From contig NZ_JAGSHX010000001.1 of the NCBI RefSeq assembly GCF_018138715.1, forward strand, positions 248,001-312,000: a stretch of DNA of 64,000 nt. The letters run 5' to 3'. A program made the translations under genes and the position numbers. The DNA comes from Streptomyces asiaticus. GTDB lineage: Bacteria; Actinomycetota; Actinomycetes; Streptomycetales; Streptomycetaceae. Below, one piece after another: positions 39,201 to 48,037 of the stretch. Numbering within the stretch: the stretch's first letter is position 1; each line of letters starts with the position of its first letter. The notes beneath the pieces were generated by a model that ran no database searches, was not told the origin of the DNA, and saw only the letters and a program-made list of their open reading frames with translations.

Positions 39201-42200
39201 GCGGTCGCCACCCTGTACGCGAACGGCGTGGGCGTGGACTGGGACGCGGTGTACTCCGGGCGCGGCGCCCGCCGGGTCGCCCTGCCGACCTACGCCTTCC
39301 AGCACAAGCGGTACTGGCTCGAGTCGGGCGGCGCCGGGACCGGCGACGCCCGGAGCGTCGGCCTCGGCAGGGTGGACCACCCGCTGCTCGGCGGGATCAC
39401 CGAACTGGCCGAGGGCGACCGCACGGTGCTGACCGGGCGCCTGTCGCTGCAGACCCACCCGTGGCTCGCCGACCACGCCGTGGCCGGCGGAGTGCTCTTC
39501 CCCGGCACCGGTTTCGTCGAACTGGGCCTGCTCGCCGGCACCGAGACCGGTGCCGGACGGCTCGGGGAACTCACCCTCGAGACCCCGCTCCTCCTGCCGG
39601 AGCAGGGCGGCGTCCGCGTCCAGCTCGTGGTCGGCCCCGCCGACGAGTCCGGCGTAAGGTCCCTCGGCGTGTACTCCCGCTCCGACAGCGACGAGCCGGG
39701 GGAGGAGTGGGTGCGGCACGCCCAGGGCGTCCTCGAGGCCGACAGCGGCGCCGCGGTCACCGACAGCCTGCTGCGGTGGCCCGTCCCGGGCGCCGAGCGG
39801 GTGCCGATGGAGGGCTTCTACGAGGGCCTGGCCCAGGTCGGTTACGGATACGGGCCGGTCTTCCAGGGGCTGGAGTCGGTCTGGCGGCTGGACGGCGACG
39901 TCTACGCCGAGGTGGCGCTACCGGACTCGGCCGCCCAGGAAGCCGGACGGTTCGGCCTGCACCCCGCCCTGCTCGACGCCGCCCTGCACGCCATGGAGAT
40001 GGGCGACTTCGGCGGCGAGAGCGGGCGCGTGACCCTGCCGTTCTCCTTCACCGGGGTGACCCTGTACGCGGCGGGCGCCGGACGGGTGCGGGTGCGGCTG
40101 CGCCCGCAGGGCAAGGACACGGTCGCGCTGCTGGTGACGGACGCCACGGGCGCTCCCGTCGCCTCGGTGGAGTCGCTGGTGATGCGCGAGGTGGCGGCCG
40201 AGCGGTTCGCCTCCGGGCCGCGCGCCGCCGGCAGCGACGGAACGCTGCTCCGGGCCAACTGGGACGAGTTCGCCGCCGCGCGGGACGGCGAGCGGACCGT
40301 GGACGGCACGTCCACGGCGGTGATCGGCGCCGACCGGGCGCGGGTGGCCGGGCTGCTCACCGCCTCCGCCGTCGAGTACGCCGAGTACACCGGGGTGGAC
40401 GCGCTCGTCGCCGCCGTCGACGAGGGTGCCGCGGTGCCGGATGTGGTCTGGGCCTGGTGCGGCGGCGAGCTCGCCGGGCCGGACGCCGGGAACCTCGCCG
40501 ACGCCGCTCGGAAGGCGACCCACCGGGCGCTGGCCCTGGTGCAGTCCTGGCTGGCGGAGGACCGGTTCGACGGGTCCCGGCTGGTCGTGGTGACCAGCGA
40601 CGCGGTCGCGACGGGCCCGGGTGAGGGCGTCGCCGGACTGTCCAACGCCGCGGTCTGGGGACTGCTGCGTTCGGCGGCCACGGAGAACCCGGGCCGGATC
40701 CAGCTGGTGGACATCGACCGCCACGCCGAGTCGGCCGTCGCGGCCGTCGGCGTGGTGACGGCCGCGTTCGCGGCGGGCGAGCGCGAGGTGGCGCTCCGCG
40801 TGGGCCGGGGGCTGATTCCCCGGCTCGCCAGGGACGCCGCCGGGCGGGTGCTCGAGGCCCCCGCCGGCACCTCGGCATGGAAGCTCGGCACCACGGGTGG
40901 CGGCACCCTGGACAGCCTCTCGCTGCTGCCCGATCCGGCGGCGGAGGAGCCGCTGGCACCCGGATACGTGCGGATCGCGGTGCGCGCCGCCGGTCTGAAC
41001 TTCCGTGACGCGCTGATCGCCATCGGCATGTACCCCGACGACCACGCCACGATGGGTGGCGAGGGCGCCGGTGTGGTCCTGGAGGTCGGCCCGGGAGTCA
41101 CCGACCTGGCACCCGGTGACCGGGTCATGGGCATGATCGACGCATCGTTCGGGCCCGTCGCGGTCACCGACCGGCGGCGGATCGTCCCCATGCCGAGCGG
41201 CTGGACGTTCGCGCAGGCGGCGACGGTGCCGCTGGTCTTCCTGACGGCTTACATGGGCCTGGTGGAACTCGGCGAGCTCCAGGAGGGCGAGACCATCCTG
41301 GTGCACGCCGCCACCGGTGGTGTGGGCATGGCGGCCGTGCAACTCGCACGCCACCTCGGCGCCGAGGTGTACGCCACGGCCAGCCCCGGGAAGTGGGACA
41401 CCCTGCGGGCGATGGGATTCGACGAGAAGCACATCGCCTCGACGCGTGACCTGGAGTTCGAGCGGCGCTTCACGGAGGCCACCGACGGCCGGGGCATGGA
41501 CATGGTGCTGGACTCGCTCGCCCGCGAGTTCGTCGACGCCTCCCTGCGGTTGCTGCCCAGGGGCGGGCGGTTCCTGGAGATGGGCAAGATCGACGTGCGG
41601 GACCGCGAGGTCGTCGCGCGGGACCACCCCGGGGTGAAGTACAGCGCGTACGACCTGGACGTGGCCGACTACGACTGGGTCCAGCGGATGCTGGCCGACC
41701 TGGTCGATCTCTTCGACCGTGGCGCACTGCACCCCCTCCCGGTGACGGCGTGGGACGTGCGCCGGGCACCGGACGCGGTGCGGTACATCAGCCAGGCCCG
41801 GCACATCGGCAAGAACGTGTTCACCATGCCCAGCGCCCTGGACCCCGAGGGTTCGGTGCTGATCACCGGTGGCACCGGCGGCCTGGGCAGCCAGGTGGCG
41901 CGCCACCTGGTGGCCGAGCGCGGAGTGCGCAACCTGGTCCTGGTCTCCCGGCGCGGGCCGGACGCGGAGGGCGCCGCCGACCTCAAGGCCGAACTGGCCG
42001 AGGCGGGCGCGTCGGTGACGCTGGCGGCCTGCGATGTGGCCGACCGCGCCTCGCTGGAGCGGGTGCTGTCCGGCATACCCGCCGAGCACCCGCTGACCGC
42101 GGTCGTGCACGCGGCGGGCGTACTCGACGACGGTGTCATCGACACTCTGTCGCCGAAGCGGATCGACACGGTTTTCGAGCCGAAGGTCGACGCGGCGTGG

Positions 42201-43151
42201 AACCTGCACGAGCTGACCCGCCATCTGGACCTGGCGGAGTTCGTGATGTTCTCGTCCGCCGCCGGTGTGTTCGGCAGCCCGGGACAGGGCAACTACGCCG
42301 CGGCCAACTCGTTCCTGGACGCGCTCGCCGCACATCGGCGCGCGCTCGGCCTCCCCGCCGTATCGCTGGCCTGGGGACCGTGGGAGCAGGCCGGCGGCAT
42401 GACCGGCACGCTCAGCCACGCGGACATGGTGCGCATGGCGCGCGAGGGCATGGCGGCCCTGTCCATGGCGGGCGGTCTGCGTCTGCTGGACGCCGGCCGG
42501 ACCAGTGAGGACGCCCTGCTCGTGCCGATGCGGCTGGAGACTTCGGCGTTCAGCGGCCAGACCGACATCCCCACCCTGCTGCGGGGTGCGGTCCGGGTGC
42601 GGAGCAGGGCGGCGGCCGACGGGAAGGCGACCGCTGCCGAGTCGGCAAAGGAGCAGCTGGCCGGTCTCTCCGGAGCCGAACTCGACCATGCGCTGCTCGC
42701 CCTGGTGTGTGGCAGCGCGGCGATGGTGCTGGGCCACAGCGGCGCCCAGTCCATCAAGCCCGACCGCTCCTTCCAGAGCCTCGGTTTCGACTCGCTGGCG
42801 GGCGTGGAGTTCCGTAACCGGCTGAACTCGGCCACCGGGCTCCGCCTTCCCTCCACGCTGATCTTCGACAACCCCACGCCCGCCGCGCTCGCCGAGTATC
42901 TGCGCGGCCGGGTGGCGACGGACAGCCCGGCCGAGTCGGACATGGATCCGGAAGAGGCCAGGATCCGTGCCCTTCTGACGTCGATTCCGCTGGGACGCCT
43001 GCGCCGCTCCGGTCTGCTGGACGCGCTCACCGAGCTGGCGAGCGGCAAGGACCAGGCCGAGACAGACACCGAGGAGAAGGAGACGGACTCCATCGACGCG
43101 ATGGACGACGACGACCTGATCGACATGATGCTCGAGGATCTCGACAACTGA
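36240..43151 (+). CDS. Initiating type I PKS: ACP-KS-AT(m)-DH-ER-KR-ACP-docking
   Basis: A GTG start at 36240 sits 4 bases after AGGAG; ATG at 36249 is an alternative. 2303 residues. There is no N-terminal docking helix. Instead the protein opens with an ACP (about 50-120, LGLDSL with Ser81). Then come KS (138-563, DTSCSSS instead of the DTACSSS of the other KS domains), AT (670-1005, GHSVG and HAFH, malonyl), DH (1043-1320, [20 protein letters not shown]), KR structural half (1333-1533), ER (1550-1863, [10 protein letters not shown]), catalytic KR (1870-2115, HAAGVLDD, B-type), ACP (2150-2225, GFDSL) and a class-1 docking tail containing [15 protein letters not shown]. Architecture and the deviating KS fit a loading protein that accepts a starter on the first ACP and adds one fully reduced acetate unit. 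It lies last among the PKS genes but should act first. The tail differs from the FxFIDxELG tails of the other genes, so its partner is probably outside the window. Confidence 0.95.
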   Translation: MSSMLRGSSDSDESGIQAGPDHGEGPGELPSLAPDFRELLDHEQRRVLFDLVRAHVAAALRSESPRTLDAESSFLDLGLDSLAAVNLHRGLVAATGLTLEVSLAYDYPTPSELVDHLHRQIFPVATDDTAPARAVVGSDDPIAIVGMSCRFPGGVNSPEDLWKVVSEGVDAITPFPTDRGWDLEALYSPDPDQPGTSYATEGGFIHDAPEFDAEFFGISPREALAMDPQQRLLLETSWEVFERAGIDVTKLRGSRTAVFTGAEHHDYGPHLQSTKSGLEGYALTGTAGSLAAGRIAYTFGFEGPAWTVDTSCSSSLVSLHQAAQSLRQGECDLALATGVATMPTPGDFILFSRQRGLSSNGRCKAFGAEADGTSWAEGVGVLLVERLSDARRNGHEVLAIVRGSAVNQDGASNGLTAPNGRSQQRVIRQALANAELTADQIDVIEAHGTGTSLGDPIEAQALIATYGESRPEGQPVWLGSLKSNIGHTQAAAGVGAVIKMVMAMRHGILPKTLHVEVPTPHVDWSSGGVALLAEQRSWPETGQPRRAGISSFGMSGTNAHAIIEQAPPVEPAPATDDADEDTASQPVSWLVSARSEEALRAQAARLREHVVHHPDARPVDIGWSSAVTRAALKHRGVVVASDREGLLRGLAALAEDTDAPGLVLGRSTAQRMAFLFTGQGAQRLGMGRELYETYPLFADVFDEACDYLEVRLGTSVLDVVFGPEDDDAAAATGDELNQTMFAQAGLFAFEVALFRLLESWGVRPDFLMGHSVGEIAAAHVAGVLSLEDACALVAARGRLMQELPEGGAMVAVQASEEEVAGSLTGREDQVSLAALNGPTSVVLSGDEDAVLELAGHWEAQGRKTKRLRVSHAFHSPRMDAMLEEFGQIAACLAYSAPAIPVISNVTGDVAGAELATPEYWVRHVREAVRFDDGMRRLADQGVTTCVELGPDAVLTAMGQDCLDAVGADAAFVPLARSGRAEAQTLAEAVATLYANGVGVDWDAVYSGRGARRVALPTYAFQHKRYWLESGGAGTGDARSVGLGRVDHPLLGGITELAEGDRTVLTGRLSLQTHPWLADHAVAGGVLFPGTGFVELGLLAGTETGAGRLGELTLETPLLLPEQGGVRVQLVVGPADESGVRSLGVYSRSDSDEPGEEWVRHAQGVLEADSGAAVTDSLLRWPVPGAERVPMEGFYEGLAQVGYGYGPVFQGLESVWRLDGDVYAEVALPDSAAQEAGRFGLHPALLDAALHAMEMGDFGGESGRVTLPFSFTGVTLYAAGAGRVRVRLRPQGKDTVALLVTDATGAPVASVESLVMREVAAERFASGPRAAGSDGTLLRANWDEFAAARDGERTVDGTSTAVIGADRARVAGLLTASAVEYAEYTGVDALVAAVDEGAAVPDVVWAWCGGELAGPDAGNLADAARKATHRALALVQSWLAEDRFDGSRLVVVTSDAVATGPGEGVAGLSNAAVWGLLRSAATENPGRIQLVDIDRHAESAVAAVGVVTAAFAAGEREVALRVGRGLIPRLARDAAGRVLEAPAGTSAWKLGTTGGGTLDSLSLLPDPAAEEPLAPGYVRIAVRAAGLNFRDALIAIGMYPDDHATMGGEGAGVVLEVGPGVTDLAPGDRVMGMIDASFGPVAVTDRRRIVPMPSGWTFAQAATVPLVFLTAYMGLVELGELQEGETILVHAATGGVGMAAVQLARHLGAEVYATASPGKWDTLRAMGFDEKHIASTRDLEFERRFTEATDGRGMDMVLDSLAREFVDASLRLLPRGGRFLEMGKIDVRDREVVARDHPGVKYSAYDLDVADYDWVQRMLADLVDLFDRGALHPLPVTAWDVRRAPDAVRYISQARHIGKNVFTMPSALDPEGSVLITGGTGGLGSQVARHLVAERGVRNLVLVSRRGPDAEGAADLKAELAEAGASVTLAACDVADRASLERVLSGIPAEHPLTAVVHAAGVLDDGVIDTLSPKRIDTVFEPKVDAAWNLHELTRHLDLAEFVMFSSAAGVFGSPGQGNYAAANSFLDALAAHRRALGLPAVSLAWGPWEQAGGMTGTLSHADMVRMAREGMAALSMAGGLRLLDAGRTSEDALLVPMRLETSAFSGQTDIPTLLRGAVRVRSRAAADGKATAAESAKEQLAGLSGAELDHALLALVCGSAAMVLGHSGAQSIKPDRSFQSLGFDSLAGVEFRNRLNSATGLRLPSTLIFDNPTPAALAEYLRGRVATDSPAESDMDPEEARIRALLTSIPLGRLRRSGLLDALTELASGKDQAETDTEEKETDSIDAMDDDDLIDMMLEDLDN

Positions 43152-43158
43152 CGACGGC

Positions 43159-43190
43159 CGAGTCCCCCCGGAGACCTCCGGGGGGACTCG
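43159..43190 (+). terminator. Strong hairpin between the last PKS gene and the loading genes
   Basis: Perfect 15-bp inverted repeat (CGAGTCCCCCCGGAG at 43159-43173, complement at 43176-43190) with only 2 bases between the arms, so the innermost pairs must open. It starts 8 bases after the PKS stop codon. It would end or attenuate transcription before the ligase gene. Confidence 0.8.
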
Positions 43191-43281
43191 CACTCCAGGG
43201 CCACGTCTCGAAGGGCCCCGGCGGCGCGGGTGTTTCTCACCCCAAGAGACTTCAAGAAGAAGAAAGGCACAGTGAAACCCG

Positions 43282-44718
43282 ATGACCGCAAAGGTCTTTG
43301 CGACGGAAGCGGTGTATTCGCTTCCCGAGTTCGAACAGAGGGCCCTGGCCATCGCCGAAGCGCTCCGCGAGCGCGGAGTCAGCGACGGCACCCGGGTCAT
43401 GCTGAAGGCGGGCAACTCCGCCGGCTATGTCGGGGCCCTCCTCGCCCTGATGCACACCGGCGCGTCGATCGTCATGGTCGACCACCAGGAGCGGGCGGAG
43501 GCCACCCAGCGCATCTGCGACCAGGCCGGGGTCAAGATCTGCGTGGTCGACGACGACACCCCCATGCCCGAGAGCGGCCCGGTCCGGGTCACCATCTACG
43601 AGCTGCTCGTGGCGTCCATGGAGCAGACCCCCGCCGAGCGGCGGCTGTCCCTCGACACCTGGCGCGAGCTGCCCGACGGCCTGATCATGTGGTCCTCCGG
43701 ATCCACCGGGGAGCCCAAGGGCGTCGTCAAGACCGGGGCGAAGTTCCTCAAGAACCTGGAGCGCAACGCCCAGCAGGTGGGCCACCGCCCCGATGACGTC
43801 CTGCTGCCGCTGCTGCCCTTCTCCCACCAGTACGGGCTGTCCATGGTGCTCATCGCCTGGCTGGTCAAGTGCTCGCTGGTCATCGCGCCCTACCGGCGGC
43901 TGGACCGGGCGATGACCATGGCGGGCACCTGCGGGGCCACGGTGGTCGACGCCACCCCGGCCAGCTACCGCAGCATGCTCAACATGATCGGCCGCAAGCC
44001 CGCCCTGGCGGACGAGCTGTCCGGCGTCCGCATGTTCTGCAGCGGGGCGGCCCCGCTGGACCCCGGTCTGGTCGCCGACTACGTCAAGCGGTTCGGACTG
44101 CCCCTGCTGGACAGCTACGGCAGCACCGAGGCCGGGAACGTGGCCTTCGCGACCGAGGACAACGTGGTCGCCTGTGGGCGGGCCGTCGAGGGCCTGAAGC
44201 TGCGGATCGTCGACGACGAGGGCGCCGTGCTCGCCTCCGGCGAGGTCGGGGAGATCCAGGTCCACTCGCCCGACCTGATGGAGGGCTATCTCGCGGAGGA
44301 CGGCACGGTCGCCCCCGTCGACCCGGCCAAGACCGACTGGTACCCCACCGGCGACTTCGGCTATCTGGACGGCGGGGACAACCTCTTCGTCCTCGGCCGG
44401 AAGGCCGCGGTGCACCGCAACGGCCACACGCTCTACCCCGAGATCATCGAGCACAAGCTGGCCGCGGGCGGCTGCCTCGTCAAGGTGGTCCCCGTCCCCG
44501 ACGAACAGCGCGGCTGCCAGCTCCTCTTCTTCGTCGAGGACGAGCAGCAGCGCGAGCCGCGGTACTGGCGGGAGCCGATCACCTCCCTGCTGCCCGACTT
44601 CGAGCACCCCAACCGCATTCACGTCCTGGAGCGATTCCCCCTGAACCGCAACGGCAAGCCCGACAAACGACAGCTCGAGCAGCTGGCCCTCGACCTGGCG
44701 CCGGGAGCGAAGGCATGA
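43282..44718 (+). CDS. Acyl-AMP ligase for the PKS starter unit
   Basis: 478 residues, short for the ANL adenylate-forming superfamily. Visible motifs: SSGSTGEPKG (P-loop-like A3), SYGSTEAG (A5), YPTGDFGYLD (A7), LGRKAAVHRNGHTLYP (hinge region, with Ala-Ala where Asp is usual after GRK) and NRNGKP with the C-terminal catalytic Lys (A10). It should activate a carboxylic acid as its adenylate and pass it to CoA or an ACP. The ATG at 43282 has AGAAAGG about 15 bases upstream. Its stop overlaps the start of the acyltransferase gene (ATGA), so the two are translationally coupled. Position beside the ACP-led PKS suggests it supplies the starter acid; the acid cannot be read from the sequence. An aryl, cycloalkyl, guanidino- or amino-acyl starter is possible. 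Confidence 0.88.
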   Translation: MTAKVFATEAVYSLPEFEQRALAIAEALRERGVSDGTRVMLKAGNSAGYVGALLALMHTGASIVMVDHQERAEATQRICDQAGVKICVVDDDTPMPESGPVRVTIYELLVASMEQTPAERRLSLDTWRELPDGLIMWSSGSTGEPKGVVKTGAKFLKNLERNAQQVGHRPDDVLLPLLPFSHQYGLSMVLIAWLVKCSLVIAPYRRLDRAMTMAGTCGATVVDATPASYRSMLNMIGRKPALADELSGVRMFCSGAAPLDPGLVADYVKRFGLPLLDSYGSTEAGNVAFATEDNVVACGRAVEGLKLRIVDDEGAVLASGEVGEIQVHSPDLMEGYLAEDGTVAPVDPAKTDWYPTGDFGYLDGGDNLFVLGRKAAVHRNGHTLYPEIIEHKLAAGGCLVKVVPVPDEQRGCQLLFFVEDEQQREPRYWREPITSLLPDFEHPNRIHVLERFPLNRNGKPDKRQLEQLALDLAPGAKA

Positions 44719-45719
44719 CGGAGCAGCAGACCACCGAGCCGCAGGCGACAGAGCCGCAGACCGGCCGTACGGCGATGGTCTTCCCTGGGATGGGGCCCTT
44801 CCGCTTCACCGACGTGGGCGAGTTCCTGCTGACCAACCCCCATGCCCGGCGCCGGCTCGCGATCGCCGACGAGGTGGTGGGGTACTCCGTGTTCGACCGG
44901 TACCGCCAGTCGGACGCCGACGAGGAGGCGCAGTACGCCGCGCACACCCAGATCGCCTTCCTGACGGTGTGTCTCTCCCTCGCCGACTGGGCGGAGGAGA
45001 CGCTGGGGGAGCGGCCCGAGCTGTGCGCCGGCCCGAGCTTCGGCCAGCGTGCCGCGGTGACCTACGCGGGGGCCCTGCCGTTCGAGGAGACCGTGCGGCT
45101 CACCGCCGAACTGGCGCGCTGCGAGGAGGAGTACTTCCGGCAGGAGCACCGTGAGGCGGTCACCCACTGCGTGATCCACACTCCCGAGGAGCGGCTTCGG
45201 GAGGCGCTGGCCGAACTGGACGCCGAGGGGGAGTGGCACGACGTCTCCGGCTACATCGACCAGGGCTTCTACCTCGTGTCCCTGCGCGAGCCGGTGCTCG
45301 ACCGGTTCAAGAAGCGGATCGGCGAGCTCGGCGGCTACAACATGTACACGATGTGGCCGCCCGTGCACGCCCCGGCGTTCGGCGCCCTGCGTCGCAAGGC
45401 GGAGGAGGAGGTCCTCGGCACCTTCGAGGTGGCCGACCCCAAGCTCCCGGTCGTCGCGGACCAGAACGGCGCGCTGCTGACCGACGCGGAGGGGGTGCGC
45501 ACCATGCTGCTCGACACCTTCAACTGCCCCATCCGCTGGCCGGACATGGTGGAGACGATGCAGGGGCAGGGCATCACCAAGGTCTGCATCTCGGGTCCGG
45601 ACAACCTCTTCGGCCGGGTGAACCGCACCGTGGACAACTTCGAGGTCGTGGCCATCGACGCCCGCAAGGCGATGCGCCCGCGGGTCCGGCAGAGGAGTGC
45701 CCGCCGGGCGAGGCGGTGA
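44715..45719 (+). CDS. Discrete acyltransferase, FabD/VinK-like
   Basis: 334 residues of the ACP acyltransferase fold. It opens with MVFPGMGP (compare FPGQG in FabD). The nucleophile elbow is GPSFGQ with Ser108, in place of GHSxGE, and the likely catalytic His218 lies in PPVHAPAF, where ATs have AFHS. It overlaps the ligase gene by ATGA and is the last gene that clearly belongs to the PKS cluster. By analogy with VinK of vicenistatin biosynthesis (established for that enzyme, inferred here) it would move the activated starter onto the N-terminal ACP of the upstream PKS. An Arg is present near the position that binds malonyl carboxylate in FabD (LARCEEE), so a malonyl-type substrate cannot be excluded. 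The C-terminus is very basic. Confidence 0.82.
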   Translation: MTEQQTTEPQATEPQTGRTAMVFPGMGPFRFTDVGEFLLTNPHARRRLAIADEVVGYSVFDRYRQSDADEEAQYAAHTQIAFLTVCLSLADWAEETLGERPELCAGPSFGQRAAVTYAGALPFEETVRLTAELARCEEEYFRQEHREAVTHCVIHTPEERLREALAELDAEGEWHDVSGYIDQGFYLVSLREPVLDRFKKRIGELGGYNMYTMWPPVHAPAFGALRRKAEEEVLGTFEVADPKLPVVADQNGALLTDAEGVRTMLLDTFNCPIRWPDMVETMQGQGITKVCISGPDNLFGRVNRTVDNFEVVAIDARKAMRPRVRQRSARRARR

Positions 45720-45760
45720 CGGAGGCGCTGCCCCCGGGCAGCGCCCTCTGGGTCATCGAC

Positions 45761-45770
45761 TGATCGATCA
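45761..45770. promoter_or_regulatory. Palindrome upstream of the TetR remnant
   Basis: TGATCGATCA is a perfect 10-bp palindrome ending 19 bases before the start of the TetR remnant. It is a candidate operator for that regulator, which is itself broken, so the site may no longer be used. Confidence 0.35.
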
Positions 45771-45789
45771 AAAGGGTTAGCGTGCCGGT

Positions 45790-46130
45790 ATGGCACGGAG
45801 GAAGGAATTCGATCCGGAGGTCGCGCTGGACGCCGCGATGCGGCTGTTCTGGCGCAATGGCTACGAGGGGACGTCCACCAGCGACCTGGTGGACGAGCTG
45901 GGCATCGCGCGGGCAAGTCTGTACGGGACCTTCGGGTCCAAGCGCGGACTGTATCTGGCCGCGCTCTACGGTGCGCTGCTGCGGGCCCGCGCGGAGGGCG
46001 AGCTGGCCCCCGGCGTCGATCCGAGGTCCGCGGCCACCATGCTGGCCTCGCCCAACAGTGGCCTGAAAGTGCTGTCATGCGCGGGCGCGGACCAGCGCGA
46101 CCGCAGCACCTCGAATTTCCGACCATCGAG
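45790..46130 (+). pseudogene. TetR-family regulator, internally deleted remnant
   Basis: ATG at 45790 opens a clear TetR DNA-binding domain (residues about 8-55, with GYEGTSTSDLVDELGIARASLYGTFGSKRGLY). After LYLAALYGA the reading frame jumps to what looks like the far end of a TetR ligand domain (RARAEGELAPGVDPRSAATML, then GLKVL). About 80-100 central residues expected for the family are missing. The frame then runs without a stop through the following hydrolase remnant in the wrong frame, giving a meaningless 353-residue chimera. The boundary at 46130 is approximate. Confidence 0.75.
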
Positions 46131-46139
46131 GAGTACCTG

Positions 46140-46877
46140 TCCGCACCGGCCGCGCCGCCGTCAACGGGACGAAGCTGCACTACCGAACGGCCGGCTCCGG
46201 CCCGGTGGTGGTACTGCTGCACGGCGTGCCCAAGACCGGCTATCACTGGCGGCACCTGGTCCCGAAGCTGACGACGCGGCACACCGTCGTCGTACCGGAC
46301 CTCCGTGGTCTGGGCGACTCCGCCCGCCCCGCGGACGGCTTCGACTGCGCCACGATGAGCGACGACATCGCCGCGCTGATGGCCCACCTCGGGCACGACA
46401 CCTACACCGTGATGGGCGAGGACTGAGGAGCGGTGGTCGGCTATCAGCTCGCCGCCTGGCACCGCGATCACGTCGAGGCCCTGGTGTTCGCCGAGGCGTT
46501 GCTGCCCGGATTCGGCTTCGAGGACCACACCGCCCTGACCCGCGAGAACGTCTCGGGCGGGATGTTCCTGTGGCATCTGGGCTTCTACTTCCAGCCGCTA
46601 CTCCATGCCCGGCGGCATCCGCTCGATGCTGGCGGTCCGTCGGGCGATGCTCGTCGACGCCGAACAGAACCGCGAGGCGGCGCGGACCAAGCTGGACATC
46701 CCGGTGCTGGCGCTCGGTGGCGACGCGTTCATCGGCGACCGGAACGAGGCCCAGATGCGGCTCCTCGCCCACGACGTCACCGGCCATGTCTTCGAGGCCG
46801 GACACGACCTCGCCGAGGAGGTGCCGGACGAGGTGGCCGACGTACTGCTGACGTTCCTGAACGACCGGCTCACCTGA
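46140..46877 (+). pseudogene. Alpha/beta hydrolase (epoxide hydrolase-like), decayed
   Basis: Three conserved pieces lie in two frames. The first piece (to 46426) contains GSGPVVVLLHGVPKTGYHW and VVPDLRGLGDSARP. It ends in TGA at 46424-46426 exactly where the family has the Trp of GxDWG, a TGG-to-TGA nonsense change. The same frame continues (GAVVGYQLAAWHRDHVEAL) to about 46600. Then the frame shifts by +1 and most of the cap domain is missing, and the last piece (MPGGIRSML...DIPVLALGGDAFIGDR, with GHDLAEEVP near the catalytic His) runs to the stop at 46877. One nonsense mutation plus one deletion with frameshift make function very unlikely. Confidence 0.85.
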
Positions 46878-46899
46878 CCCGAGTCGGCTCCCCGGGTCT

Positions 46900-46941
46900 G
46901 CGCTCTCTTGTGGTGACTCGGGAGCTGTAGGAGAGTGACCT
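46900..46941 (+). promoter_or_regulatory. Copy 1 of a repeated 42-bp element, upstream of the HxlR gene
   Basis: This 42-bp segment ends immediately before the HxlR ATG and includes its ribosome-binding site (GTAGGAGAG). It matches 47861-47902, upstream of RidA, at 36 of 42 positions, and contains CTCTC and GAGAG arms. It is a candidate HxlR operator for autoregulation. Confidence 0.5.
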
Positions 46942-46942
46942 T

Positions 46943-47323
46943 ATGGGGACCAAGCAGTACACGGGCTCGCCCGAGGACGCCGATCTGATGCGCGCGGACT
47001 CGTTGGCGCGGGAGATCTTCGCGGATGTCGCCAACAAGTGGGCGTTCCTGATCATCGAGTTCCTCGGTGAACGCACCCTGCGCTTCAGCGAGTTGCGGAA
47101 CGAGGTCGAGGGCATCAGCCACAAGATGCTCACCCAGAACCTGCGCATGCTGGAGCGCAACGGCCTGGTCGGGCGGAAGGTGCACCCCACCGTGCCGCCA
47201 CGGGTCGAATACACCCTGACCGAAGCGGGCCGGGCCCTGCGTGCGACGGTCGACGGGATGTGCGGCTGGACGCATACGTACCTCGGTCATATCGAGGAGT
47301 CCCGCCGCCGCTTCGACGCCTGA
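46943..47323 (+). CDS. HxlR-family transcriptional regulator
   Basis: 126 residues, the usual size for HxlR-type winged-helix dimers. Diagnostic stretch: ANKWAFLIIEFL, then RFSELRNEVEGISHKMLTQNLRMLERNGLVGRK and PPRVEYTLTEAGRAL. The ATG at 46943 follows GGAG at 46930-46933. It converges with the RidA gene across a shared terminator. A 42-bp element overlapping its leader is repeated upstream of RidA, so it probably controls both genes. HxlR proteins often respond to electrophiles or aldehydes, but the signal here is unknown. Confidence 0.9.
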   Translation: MGTKQYTGSPEDADLMRADSLAREIFADVANKWAFLIIEFLGERTLRFSELRNEVEGISHKMLTQNLRMLERNGLVGRKVHPTVPPRVEYTLTEAGRALRATVDGMCGWTHTYLGHIEESRRRFDA

Positions 47324-47349
47324 ACGAGCGGAGCACTCACCCGAGCCGC

Positions 47350-47380
47350 GCGGTGGCCCCACGAGTGGTGGGGCCACCGC
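47350..47380. terminator. Bidirectional terminator between HxlR and RidA genes
   Basis: Perfect 13-bp inverted repeat (GCGGTGGCCCCAC at 47350-47362, complement at 47368-47380) with a 5-nt loop, placed between two convergent stop codons. Confidence 0.85.
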
Positions 47381-47390
47381 ACGGCCACGC

Positions 47391-47798
47391 TCAGTCGAGG
47401 ACCGCGGTGGCCTCGATCTCGACCAGGTGCTCGGGTACGTCCAGCGCCGCGACGCCCAGCAGCGTGCCCGGCGGGACCGGGGTGGCCCCCAGCTTCGCGG
47501 CCGCCCGAGCGGCGCCCTGCAGGAACTGGGGCATCTTGTCGGGGGTCCAGTCGACGACGTAGACGGTCAGCTTCGCCACGTCGTCGAAGGAGCCACCGAC
47601 CTCGGCCAGGGCGGTGGCGATGTTGAGGTAGCACCGCTCGACCTGAGCGGCGAGATCGCCTTCGCCGACCGTGACCCCATCGGCGTCCCAGGCCACCTGC
47701 CCGGCGATGTGGATCAGCCTCGACCCGGTCGCGATCGACACCTGTCGGTACGCGTCGATCTCCGGCAATCCGCTGGGGTTTACCAGGGTGATGGCCAT
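47391..47798 (-). CDS. RidA/YjgF-family enamine/imine deaminase-like protein
   Basis: 135 residues of the RidA fold. Seen: HIAGQVAWDADGVTVGEGDLAAQ, NIATALAEVGGSFDDVAKLTVYVVD and a C-terminal GVAALDVPEHLVEIEATAVLD. Family members hydrolyse reactive enamine/imine intermediates, and the conserved Glu near the C-terminus (IEATA) fits. The ATG complement is at 47796-47798. An upstream extension in the same frame has no family similarity and was not used. A copy of the element found before the HxlR gene lies 63 bases upstream of the start, suggesting control by HxlR. The true substrate is unknown. Confidence 0.9.
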   Translation of the reverse strand: MAITLVNPSGLPEIDAYRQVSIATGSRLIHIAGQVAWDADGVTVGEGDLAAQVERCYLNIATALAEVGGSFDDVAKLTVYVVDWTPDKMPQFLQGAARAAAKLGATPVPPGTLLGVAALDVPEHLVEIEATAVLD

Positions 47799-47860
47799 GC
47801 TGCCTGCCTTCTCGTGATGGGGCCCACGGGCTCGCTCGCTGTCACGGAACCCAAGAGCCC

Positions 47861-47902
47861 GCGCTCTCTCGTGGTTACTCGGAAACCGTAGGAGAGTGGC
47901 CT
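47861..47902 (+). promoter_or_regulatory. Copy 2 of the repeated 42-bp element, upstream of RidA
   Basis: It matches 46900-46941 at 36 of 42 positions in the same orientation, although the neighbouring gene (RidA) runs the other way. Both copies keep GTAGGAGAGTG and the CTCTC arm. In the rest of the 318-bp gap between RidA and the Cip1-like gene I see only the CebR-type operator described below. Confidence 0.5.
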
Positions 47903-48037
47903 CTGGCAGGGAAGAACGCACTTTTCGGTGACTGAGGAACCTTTTGGTGACCGACGGGCGAAGCGGCTGGGGTGCCGGTCGCGCGGACATCCGGCCTTCC
48001 GGGCTTGTCATGTACGGGCTACAGTGCGAGAGATATA

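Noticed and set aside
428..41830. Predicting the methyl stereochemistry set by the two enoylreductases
   Set aside because: The two ERs differ near the known fingerprint region (FLTAYYAM versus FLTAYMGL), but without an alignment I could not place the diagnostic residue safely; one AT is malonyl-type and the other is outside the window.
43282..45719. Naming the product a specific macrolactam or polyol macrolide from the ligase-acyltransferase pair
   Set aside because: The companion genes that define those pathways are not in the window and the starter specificity cannot be read from the visible motifs.
45790..46851. A single 353-residue protein starting with a TetR domain
   Set aside because: After the TetR remnant it reads the hydrolase remnant in the wrong frame; the conserved hydrolase pieces lie in other frames.
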